Origin: Opitutaceae bacterium
GTDB taxonomy: Bacteria > Verrucomicrobiota > Verrucomicrobiae > Opitutales > Opitutaceae
NCBI GenBank assembly: GCA_031266495.1
Contig: JAISAX010000386.1
Location: forward strand, 1 to 7,685
Reading direction: 5' to 3'
DNA length: 7,685 bases
The notes under the pieces were generated by a model. It had not been told where the DNA came from. It worked only from the letters and a program-made list of their open reading frames with translations, and searched no databases. Of this stretch, positions 1-4,565 are shown piece after piece. Position numbers and translations under genes: made by a program. Position 1 is the first letter of the stretch, and the number at the start of each line of letters is the position of its first letter.

Positions 1-403
1 CGCCTTTACCTACCCCCGCAACAATCCCCCGGCAACAACTTTCCCCTGCCAGGGGGGGTTCCCCCCCCCCCCCCTCTCCCATCGTGGAACGCGCCCGCTG
101 CTTTTGCCATGTGCCGTGCCCCATTGAACCCCGCAGCCTCGTCCTCGCCCGCCCCGCCCGCCGGATGGCACCCGACTCCGTTTGAGTTGACGCCACACGG
201 CACGGGCCGACGGCGACGGCCCACGATCTGCAAAAAAGCGGAAAATTCTCTTGCGAGGGCGTTCCGGAACTACCTACTGGTGGACCTTCTGACAGATCAA
301 AGGACGCACCGCGTCAGTTCTTTCGCACAGCATGTAACAATTTTTGTGGCAATCGAAAAAAGAGTGGATGTCATTCCTGTTAATCTTTGATTGTCAATCA
401 TAT
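1..403. other. Gene-free GC-rich flank upstream of tRNA-Asn
   Basis: I see no convincing gene here. The open frames present have the proline- and arginine-rich look of chance frames in GC-rich DNA and no ribosome binding site. The stretch contains a G7-TT-C14 tract at 52-74 and a GC hairpin (GGGCCG 204-209 with CGGCCC 217-222) that is not followed by a T-run. From about 225 onward the DNA becomes more AT-rich, as expected for a tRNA promoter region, but I could not place a convincing -35/-10 pair. This is probably host chromosome left of the integrated element. Confidence 0.6.
52..74. repeat. G7-TT-C14 homopolymer tract
   Basis: Seven G, two T and fourteen C follow one another and form a self-complementary homopolymer structure. 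Such tracts are prone to length variation and to sequencing error. It lies in the non-coding flank, and I see no gene whose frame or promoter it would switch. Confidence 0.8.
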
Positions 404-478
<75 letters not shown>

Positions 479-483
479 CTCTC

Positions 484-519
484 AAAAAGCCCGTTCTCCC
501 TCTGGAGTACGGGCTTTTT
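484..519 (+). terminator. Intrinsic terminator of tRNA-Asn
   Basis: AAAAAGCCCGT (484-494) and ACGGGCTTTTT (509-519) form a perfect 11-bp inverted repeat around a 14-nt loop, ending in a T-run. It lies 5 nt after the CCA end. Because of the A-run on the 5' side it could work in both directions. It argues against the recombinase being read from the tRNA promoter and against a translation start inside it. Confidence 0.88.
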
Positions 520-578
520 GGTCACCCGAAAATCCCGTTTTACCATCCGGCTTTATTCGGCTTGCTTCGCTTTAAAGG

Positions 579-598
579 GTGACATTAGGTGTGACATG
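579..598 (+). promoter_or_regulatory. Putative recombinase arm-type site (left), tandem GTGAC motifs
   Basis: The 20-mer GTGACATTAGGTGTGACATG carries two GTGACAT-like motifs and ends on the recombinase ATG. It matches the reverse complement of 7570-7589 at 17 of 20 positions, including an exact 11-mer (GGTGTGACATG). Short direct repeats between an attachment core and int are usual for arm-type integrase sites. Overlap with the start codon would also let the recombinase repress its own gene. The role is inferred. Confidence 0.45.
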
Positions 599-1939
599 CA
601 ATCGTCAAAACCGGTCAGGTCAGAGAGTCGGGAGCGGGGGTCGTTTCGTGCTGATGCGGAGGAGACCAATCTGTGGTGGCGGGTGCGCCAGTCGGGCGTG
701 GAGGTGGCTTATTTCCGCAGCAAGAAGGGGGGCAAGGATAGTTGGTCTTACCTGGGTGAGCTGGAGCCGCGGCGAGCGCGGGCTATCATCCGGGAGCGGC
801 GGCGCACTATCGGCGAAGCGGAGTTGTTGCGCCGGTTGGGCGCCGTGGACGTCGAGCGGGATCTGTCGAAGGTCAAGGATTTGTTCGCAGCGTATCGGGC
901 CTGGTTCGCCGGCACGCCGGGCGAGGCTGCTACGATGGAAAAGAATTTGAAGAGTTTCATCATTGTGTTGCGACGCGGGGCCGGTGCAGGAGAAGAGGAT
1001 TCGCTGGCGAAGTGGTGTCCGGACACGCTGCGCAATTACGAGGCGGAGTCGATCAAGGCGGTGCGGGCGCGGTTCGAGGCGGATGCGCGGGGAAATCCGC
1101 CGCGGGTGTGGTCGCGGGAGGAGCAGGATGCCAAGCTGGCCAGCACGCTGCGCACGATCGCGGCTACCGTGCGCCAGGCGCGGAGCCTGTTTGCAAAGGT
1201 GGCTCGTCACTCGGTGCATTATCGGGAACTGGTGCTGCCGCCGGATTTGGAGGAGACGATGGCGGTGGCGGCCGGCGACAAGCAGTTGCCGGGCTACCGG
1301 CGGCCGTCGGCGAGTGTGGTGCAGGCGGTGGTGCAGGGTATCCGGGGGTTGCGCGAGAGCAATCCGGGGATGTGGCTGGCCGCCATGTTGGAGGTGGTCA
1401 CCGGGGCGCGGCGCGGGACGCTCGTGCATGCGCGATGGGATTGGTTTGTCGATCACGGGACGGTCGAGATCGAGAGCGGGCGACGGATCGTGATGTTCGA
1501 GATCCGCGTGGCAAAGGGGGGCGAGTCGAATGTGCCGGTGTATTGGGACGATTATCAGTTGCTGCTGGAGGCGCGGGCTGGTGATGGGGTTTTTATCGTG
1601 CCGGGCAAGGCGGAGGCGGATCGGCTGGCCGTGCTGGAGTCGCTGGTGCCGTTTTTGCGGGGTCTCGGGCTGGACCGGCGGCAGCCGAATCACGAGTTGC
1701 GGAAGCTGTTCGCGGACTCGAAACGCAAGGCACATGGGGCGGAGGAGACGACGGCCGCGCTGGGGCATTCGACGGGGAAACTGCTCAAATACTACACGGA
1801 GACGGGCGCGAGCCGGGCGGTGTCGCTGGCCGATGTGCTCGATCCGGAGCGCGCGCATCGGGAGCGGGCGGACCTCGAGCGGCAACTGCGCGAAATGCTC
1901 GCGGCCGGCGAGGTCAAAGAGAGAGCGCTGGCGACTTGA
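596..1939 (+). CDS. int: Tyrosine recombinase (phage-type integrase)
   Basis: A site-specific recombinase of 447 residues that would catalyse integration and excision of the element at tRNA-Asn. The catalytic set looks complete: Arg272 in TGARRG, Lys307 in VAKGG, His366 and Arg369 in HELRK, His391 in LGHS, and nucleophile Tyr400 nine residues after that His. Roughly residues 85-210 form the helical core-binding part. The N-terminal 60 residues (WWRVRQSG...SWSYLG) resemble an arm-binding region. I chose ATG 596: the frame is open back to a TTG at 518, but that lies inside the tRNA terminator. The ribosome binding site is weak (AGG at 587-589). The codons are strongly G-rich, so the antisense strand is also open over the whole gene, which I regard as an artefact. 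The last codons abut a Cas2-like frame. Confidence 0.93.
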   Translation: MQSSKPVRSESRERGSFRADAEETNLWWRVRQSGVEVAYFRSKKGGKDSWSYLGELEPRRARAIIRERRRTIGEAELLRRLGAVDVERDLSKVKDLFAAYRAWFAGTPGEAATMEKNLKSFIIVLRRGAGAGEEDSLAKWCPDTLRNYEAESIKAVRARFEADARGNPPRVWSREEQDAKLASTLRTIAATVRQARSLFAKVARHSVHYRELVLPPDLEETMAVAAGDKQLPGYRRPSASVVQAVVQGIRGLRESNPGMWLAAMLEVVTGARRGTLVHARWDWFVDHGTVEIESGRRIVMFEIRVAKGGESNVPVYWDDYQLLLEARAGDGVFIVPGKAEADRLAVLESLVPFLRGLGLDRRQPNHELRKLFADSKRKAHGAEETTAALGHSTGKLLKYYTETGASRAVSLADVLDPERAHRERADLERQLREMLAAGEVKERALAT

Positions 1940-2206
1940 AACATACTGCTTGTCAGCTACGATCTGAACAGGGAATCCGACTCGAAGGGTTATCAGAAGT
2001 TCTACAATTGGATTGAGGCGCATCCATATGCCAAGCTGTCCGAATCATCCTATGCGGTTGAAACCGTTCTTGATGCCGGAGATGCTTGGGCAAGGTTGAA
2101 GCCGCTTATCGATGCGAATGATTACCTTTTGGTGATACCACTCGTTGGGCCTTATGCCGGCCAGAATGAGAAGGTTGTGATCGAGTGGTTGAATGAACGT
2201 CTTTAG
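1940..2206 (+). pseudogene. Cas2-like / SinR-family small protein, start codon missing
   Basis: Reading from AAC 1940 gives 88 residues beginning NILLVSYDLN and ending IEWLNERL. The order and spacing fit the small SinR-family proteins with a Cas2-like ferredoxin fold: beta strand plus YDLN (residues 2-10), GYQKFYNWI helix (17-25), LSESSYAVET strand (33-42), a helix, then DANDYLLVIPL (58-68). Function is not established for the family, and there is no CRISPR array nearby. The frame has no ATG, GTG or TTG at its head; the codon before Asn1 is the int stop TGA. A TTG at 1936-1938 overlaps that stop and would be in frame if one A of the AAA run 1939-1941 were absent. So a one-base insertion, a sequencing error or a non-standard start (ATA 1943, CTG 1946) are all possible. 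The rest of the frame is undamaged. Confidence 0.68.
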
Positions 2207-2300
2207 CAGTTAGCTTGCTAAAGAGCCACGCCAGGTGCGCGGCTTCGTCTGAGGTGCCGGGCTGCACGTCCCAGCCTAAGCCTTGTTTGATGATCTTCAT
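2106..2300 (-). CDS. Small orphan protein, 64 aa
   Basis: I do not recognise this protein. It starts at ATG 2300 and begins MKIIKQGLGWDV. The first 35 residues (to about FSKLTAKD) look like a compact folded small protein. The rest is polar, rich in Ser, His and Arg, and runs antisense to the 3' end of the Cas2-like frame, so the original C-terminus may have been lost at a junction. No Shine-Dalgarno sequence is visible. A palindrome (2303-2337) sits immediately upstream, next to a candidate leftward promoter, which supports real, regulated expression. The true product may be shorter or absent. Confidence 0.45.
   Translation of the reverse strand: MKIIKQGLGWDVQPGTSDEAAHLAWLFSKLTAKDVHSTTRSQPSHSGRHKAQRVVSPKGNHSHR
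2201..2223. repeat. 8-bp inverted repeat at the Cas2-like stop codon
   Basis: CTTTAGCA (2201-2208) and TGCTAAAG (2216-2223) are perfect inverted copies around a 7-nt loop, and the stop codon lies in the left arm. No T-run follows on either strand, so it is at best a weak terminator or an RNA 3'-end hairpin for the two genes that meet here. Confidence 0.5.
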
Positions 2301-2302
2301 GG

Positions 2303-2337
2303 AGACAATGCGAATACATTTTGTGTTCGCATTGTCT
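2303..2337 (-). promoter_or_regulatory. Operator-like palindrome before the leftward 64-aa gene
   Basis: AGACAATGCGAA (2303-2314) and TTCGCATTGTCT (2326-2337) are perfect 12-bp inverted arms with an 11-bp spacer, and pairing resumes inside the spacer (ACA/TGT). On the minus strand a TTGATA (2365-2360), 16 bp and TAGTCT (2343-2338) lie just upstream, so the palindrome covers the expected transcription start. The core ATGCGAATAC, 8 bp, TTCGC recurs at 3525-3547 between two RHH genes. No T-run follows, so it does not look like a terminator. I infer an operator for one of the RHH proteins. Confidence 0.6.
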
Positions 2338-2361
2338 AGACTAAATGTGAAAGGTGGGGTA

Positions 2362-2853
2362 TCAATAGAACCCATGCCGTCGTGGGCGCATTATTTCAGC
2401 AGGAGAGGGAGGAGGTGTTGGCGTGGTCTCAAATTTGCACTCGTTGCAGTGGTAACTGCGTCGATTAACGGCCTGTTTGTACAGGATGCTCTTCTTGCTT
2501 TTCATAAAACAGCAGGGGCAAAGCCAATGCGCTGGAGTGTTGCCTTGGTGCTCTGGGCGGAGGGCGTATACAAATATCCCGGATGCTATCTCCTTAAGCT
2601 CATATCGCTGTGCTTCTTGCTCCCAATTTTCGTAAGCCACCAGCTTCTTTTCAATTTCCTCTTTAACTTGGGTAGTCTCCTGCATCTTGCTTTGCATTGC
2701 CATCACTTGGGATTGAAGTTCAAGGATTGTGGCCTGGAGGTCGATGACTACTTGGTTGATTTCGGCGTTTTTCGCGATGTCTCGTATCGTTTTGGTCAGA
2801 TCAAGCGCATGACGAGCAGCGGTGATGGCGGTGGCAATTTCGGTGATGGCCAT
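2362..2853 (-). CDS. Coiled-coil plus zinc-ribbon protein, 163 aa
   Basis: The N-terminal half (about residues 1-90) is helical with a heptad-like coiled coil around residues 32-72 (LQATILELQSQVMAMQSKMQE). A zinc ribbon follows with Cys112, Cys115, Cys136 and Cys139 as two CxxC knuckles 20 residues apart. The middle motif VYALRPEHQGN...HWLCPCC matches my memory of small hypothetical proteins common near integrases in proteobacterial islands and prophages. Function is unknown; a DNA- or protein-binding role is likely. The tail is proline-rich (TPTPPPSP). The start at 2853 has no clear ribosome binding site. A divergent small gene begins 33 bp away, leaving no room for separate promoters. Confidence 0.82.
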   Translation of the reverse strand: MAITEIATAITAARHALDLTKTIRDIAKNAEINQVVIDLQATILELQSQVMAMQSKMQETTQVKEEIEKKLVAYENWEQEAQRYELKEIASGIFVYALRPEHQGNTPAHWLCPCCFMKSKKSILYKQAVNRRSYHCNECKFETTPTPPPSPAEIMRPRRHGFY

Positions 2854-2885
2854 GGGATGGAGATAAGAGGGGAGGATTCTGATTG

Positions 2886-3086
2886 ATGAAAGGGGTGAAA
2901 TATAACCCTTCTGATCATGAGGAGATTGCAGATGAATTGCGCGTGGTGATCGCTGAGATGATTACTCGTGATGCCCAAGCTGTGGCTGAGTCTGACAGTG
3001 AGAAGGCGTTGGCTCTTGCCCGCTTGGGGCTGTTACGGGGGCGTCAGGCCTTGGGCTGCCTCCTCGACCGACTGGACGATTGCTGA
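2886..3086 (+). CDS. Small helical acidic protein, 66 aa
   Basis: I do not recognise it. ATG 2886 is preceded by AGAGGGGAGG (2866-2875), a strong Shine-Dalgarno about 10 nt away; a TTG one codon upstream is a less likely start. The sequence (DHEEIADELRVVIAEMITRDAQAVAESDSEKALALARLGLLRGRQALGCLLDRL) is predicted largely helical, acidic in front and Arg/Leu-rich behind, with no Cys cluster or membrane segment. It diverges from the zinc-ribbon gene and converges with the leftward RHH gene, overlapping the latter's end by 43 bp. It may be a small regulatory or structural protein; nothing specific can be assigned. Confidence 0.6.
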   Translation: MKGVKYNPSDHEEIADELRVVIAEMITRDAQAVAESDSEKALALARLGLLRGRQALGCLLDRLDDC

Positions 3087-3469
3087 TCGGCTCGGTCTGC
3101 ATCGCGCAGTTGCTCGCCGCGCTTCCTCTGGCGCTGGAATTCTGCCACGTTTTTTTGTTCCTCTGGAGTCAATGGCCTCCCGAGTAATTGAGATATTCCC
3201 TCTTCGAAAGTTATTAGGGAGGTGGCCTTTCCCTTGGGTGTGTCTGAGAATGGCACCAACGGAGTAAGGGTTCGCGCCGCATCAGTAATGGTTTTTCCGA
3301 TATCATAATCGATAGAGGCTATGTCAGCTAGTCCGGCTCGGATGGCCAAGCGGATGATATCCAGTTGCGAAAATCCCGTCTTCTCTGCGGCGCATTGGAT
3401 CTCTGCATAGAGTGTATCCGGGATACGGACGCTCACAGGACGGCCTCCGGCATAGTTTCTTTTGTTCAT
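3044..3469 (-). CDS. Ribbon-helix-helix (CopG/Arc-like) protein with C-terminal extension, 141 aa
   Basis: Residues 10-47 (RPVSVRIPDTLYAEIQCAAEKTGFSQLDIIRLAIRAGL) show the RHH pattern: a short beta strand (VSVRI) followed by two helices, the second typified by S.LDIIRLAIRAGL. Such proteins dimerise through the strand and bind short inverted repeats. The remaining ~90 residues have a helical middle and an Arg/Gln/Ser-rich tail of unknown role, longer than in minimal CopG proteins. The start at 3469 has AGGGAG four nucleotides upstream on the minus strand. It is divergent from a second RHH gene with an operator-like palindrome between them, so autoregulation is likely. An antitoxin role is possible, but no toxin is evident. 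Confidence 0.83.
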   Translation of the reverse strand: MNKRNYAGGRPVSVRIPDTLYAEIQCAAEKTGFSQLDIIRLAIRAGLADIASIDYDIGKTITDAARTLTPLVPFSDTPKGKATSLITFEEGISQLLGRPLTPEEQKNVAEFQRQRKRGEQLRDADRADQQSSSRSRRQPKA

Positions 3470-3479
3470 CTAGCTCCCT

Positions 3480-3496
3480 GTAGTCGGAGGAACTAC
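3480..3496. repeat. Small leader hairpin before the leftward RHH gene
   Basis: GTAGT (3480-3484) and ACTAC (3492-3496) form a 5-bp stem around a 7-nt loop in the leader of the leftward RHH gene, just upstream of its Shine-Dalgarno AGGGAG. It is weak and could be chance. Confidence 0.3.
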
Positions 3497-3514
3497 AAAA
3501 ACAAGAAAAAACAT

Positions 3515-3548
3515 TTGACACCTGATGCGAATACGAAATGAATTCGCG
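3515..3548 (+). promoter_or_regulatory. Promoter and overlapping operator between divergent RHH genes
   Basis: TTGACA (3515-3520) is a perfect -35 box. At 17 bp lies ATGAAT (3538-3543), a weak -10. The inverted repeat GCGAAT/ATTCGC (3527-3532/3542-3547) covers the spacer and -10. Its first ten bases ATGCGAATAC and its TTCGC, at the same spacing, repeat those at 2308-2330. Transcription would start within a few bases of GTG 3551, which suggests a leaderless mRNA for the rightward RHH gene. Repressor binding here would block the promoter. Confidence 0.6.
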
Positions 3549-3550
3549 TA

Positions 3551-3775
3551 GTGAAAACATATTCGTCTATTGAAATGCCTGTTTCGCTCCGCTTGTCGGA
3601 GCCGTTGGCCGGAGAGGTCCGGCTAGCGGCAAAACGCCTGACTCTCGGACGGTCCGCTGTCATTCGCCTGGCTATCCAGCGCGGGCTCCCCATCGTGATG
3701 AAGGGACTATCTGTCAGTGATCGTCCCGTACCTGCGCAGGACGAGTTGCAGTTCGGCGAGAGGAGGGCGTCGTGA
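3551..3775 (+). CDS. Ribbon-helix-helix DNA-binding protein, 74 aa
   Basis: Residues 9-46 (MPVSLRLSEPLAGEVRLAAKRLTLGRSAVIRLAIQRGL) follow the CopG/Arc RHH pattern: strand VSLRL, a first helix, then RSAVIRLAIQRGL. It resembles its divergent neighbour in layout (PVS[VL]R[IL]..., IRLAI.[RA]GL), so the two may be distant paralogues. The start is GTG 3551, with ATG 3575 as an alternative; neither has a Shine-Dalgarno, and GTG 3551 would lie at or very near the 5' end of the message. It is the first gene of a rightward series of tightly packed genes, and its stop overlaps the next start. It probably represses its own promoter and perhaps the 64-aa gene via the shared operator. Confidence 0.8.
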   Translation: MKTYSSIEMPVSLRLSEPLAGEVRLAAKRLTLGRSAVIRLAIQRGLPIVMKGLSVSDRPVPAQDELQFGERRAS

Positions 3776-4239
3776 AGAAATTCGCGTTTTGGGTAATAGC
3801 GAGGCTGTTGCGGTGGCTCTGGTCGAAGCAGCTACCGACGGTGCCGGGTGTTTACCTGCATTCCTGCGTCACCACCCAGGTGCTGGATGTGTGGCGCTCC
3901 GACGAGGGGGGGTTGCTGGCTACGCGCTCGGGGCGTCCGGTGGCGATGGCGGTGGAGCAATGGGCGGGGTCGTGGATCGGTCCGCTGCCTTTTGGTGCTT
4001 CCGATCTTCGTTCGCCCAAAATAGCTCCGGAAGCGTTCGAGAGGCTTGCCGATTCAGATACGCGCGGAGCTCGGGTTCCGGCCTCCAGAGGGCTTTGGCT
4101 GCTTCAGCAATCGTGTAGCCGTCCTCAGCCATCCCCATCAGCAGGCTCCAATCGTGATCGCCTATCGGCTTCATGTTCATCGGCCGGTAGTGGATCGGTG
4201 GATAGAGTGGGCCGCAAGGGCGAAGGAGGTGCGTCATGA
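3772..4239 (+). CDS. Unrecognised protein with hydrophobic N-terminus; C-terminal half doubtful
   Basis: GTG 3772 overlaps the previous stop and follows AGGAGGG (3761-3767). The N-terminus (KKFAFWVIARLLRWLW) is hydrophobic and basic, consistent with an amphipathic helix or weak membrane anchor. Residues 22-70 (LPTVPGVYLHSCVTTQVLDVW...EQWAGSWIG) look like a small beta-rich domain. After about residue 70 the sequence turns Ser/Arg/Pro-rich and unstructured, and the opposite strand there encodes a far more protein-like frame. A 13-bp near-repeat (3969-3981 and 4187-4199) brackets this change. Without the 218 bp between them the frame would end at TAG 4203-4205 as a 71-residue protein, just before the next ribosome binding site. 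I therefore trust the first ~70 residues and treat the rest as readthrough of inserted DNA. Confidence 0.6.
   Translation: MKKFAFWVIARLLRWLWSKQLPTVPGVYLHSCVTTQVLDVWRSDEGGLLATRSGRPVAMAVEQWAGSWIGPLPFGASDLRSPKIAPEAFERLADSDTRGARVPASRGLWLLQQSCSRPQPSPSAGSNRDRLSASCSSAGSGSVDRVGRKGEGGAS
3920..4180 (-). CDS. Antisense small HTH-like protein, 86 aa
   Basis: This is read opposite to its neighbours, starting at ATG 4180 (or ATG 4174). The first ~66 residues look natural: KPIGDHDWSLLMGMAEDGYTIAEAAKALWRPEPELRAYL has the pattern of a helix-turn-helix (helices about 9-18, 22-30 and 34-45). The tail from about residue 67 is Pro/Ser-rich (TTPPIAPPPSPP) and lies outside the 218-bp repeat-bounded segment, so it may be accidental. 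No Shine-Dalgarno is visible. Codon use looks coding, unlike the facing strand. It could be a small regulator carried on an inserted segment, or a fragment. It is not recognised beyond the HTH pattern. Confidence 0.5.
   Translation of the reverse strand: MNMKPIGDHDWSLLMGMAEDGYTIAEAAKALWRPEPELRAYLNRQASRTLPELFWANEDRKHQKAADRSTTPPIAPPPSPPDAPSA
3969..4199. repeat. 13-bp near-identical direct repeats bounding a 218-bp segment
   Basis: GTCGTGGATCGGT (3969-3981) and GTAGTGGATCGGT (4187-4199) differ at one base. They bracket the part where the rightward protein loses protein-like character and the leftward HTH-like frame begins. This fits an insertion with target duplication or a recombination between short repeats, but chance is not excluded. 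Confidence 0.5.
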
Positions 4240-4565
4240 TCAATCCCACAGTATCTCCCGCCGTATCGGCAGACACGTCCGCATCCGGTGCGTCGTCGTT
4301 GACCGATCTGCTCCACCAGCTGCACGAGCAGATGGCGGCGATTGATCGTCATGTGCAGGCTTTGCAGTTCTCCCTCCTTCAAAAGGCGGGAGAACTGGCG
4401 GAGGCGCACAGGCGCGTCTGCGCTCTCGAGGTAGGTATCAAGATCGAGCACCAGCGTCGGCAGGATGCGGAGGTGGAGTTGATCCGGCTCCGTCGCTCTG
4501 GTTGCTCGTCGGCGGGCGTCGCGGTGGATGGCTCTGCGGGTGGCGAAGGGAGGGCGGCGTCATGA
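4236..4565 (+). CDS. Small coiled-coil protein, 109 aa
   Basis: ATG 4236 overlaps the previous stop (ATGA) and has an ideal AAGGAGGT (4223-4230) 5 nt upstream. Residues 21-86 (LTDLLHQLHEQMAAIDRHVQALQFSLLQKAGELAEAHRRVCALEVGIKIEHQRRQDAEVELIRLRR) form one long amphipathic helix with heptad hydrophobics, a likely coiled coil. The first 20 residues are Ser/Ala/Thr-rich, and the last 23 are Gly/Ser-rich and probably flexible. There is no catalytic motif. A scaffold or oligomerisation role, perhaps with the 353-aa product of the next gene, is a guess from position. Confidence 0.72.
   Translation: MINPTVSPAVSADTSASGASSLTDLLHQLHEQMAAIDRHVQALQFSLLQKAGELAEAHRRVCALEVGIKIEHQRRQDAEVELIRLRRSGCSSAGVAVDGSAGGEGRAAS

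Noticed and set aside
204..222. GGGCCG/CGGCCC hairpin as a terminator
   Set aside because: No T-run follows on either strand in the proper position; the A-run downstream is on the wrong side.
109..390. 93-codon rightward frame in the left flank
   Set aside because: Pro/Ala/Arg-rich start, no ribosome binding site, no recognisable motif; likely a chance frame.
385..400. IHF-like sequence on the minus strand near the tRNA (AATCAA at 392-387)
   Set aside because: It fails one defined position of WATCAANNNNTTR, so I do not count it as a second IHF site.
518..595. N-terminal extension of the recombinase to TTG 518
   Set aside because: The start would lie in the T-run of the tRNA terminator with no ribosome binding site. 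ATG 596 is the natural start.
620..2023. A 467-codon open frame antisense to the whole recombinase gene
   Set aside because: It is Arg/Pro/His/Leu-rich with no protein-like domains. It arises because the recombinase uses G/C-ending, G-rich codons, and the + strand carries a complete catalytic set.
1940..2206. A CRISPR adaptation locus suggested by the Cas2-like frame
   Set aside because: No repeat-spacer array and no Cas1 or effector genes are present; Cas2-like SinR-type proteins occur without CRISPR.
2303..2337. The palindrome as a terminator of the leftward zinc-ribbon gene
   Set aside because: No T-run follows on either strand, and the same core recurs at a promoter between RHH genes, so an operator fits better.
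3044..3775. A toxin-antitoxin module around the RHH proteins
   Set aside because: RHH proteins often serve as antitoxins, but no adjacent frame shows RelE/ParE, PIN, Fic or other toxin character.
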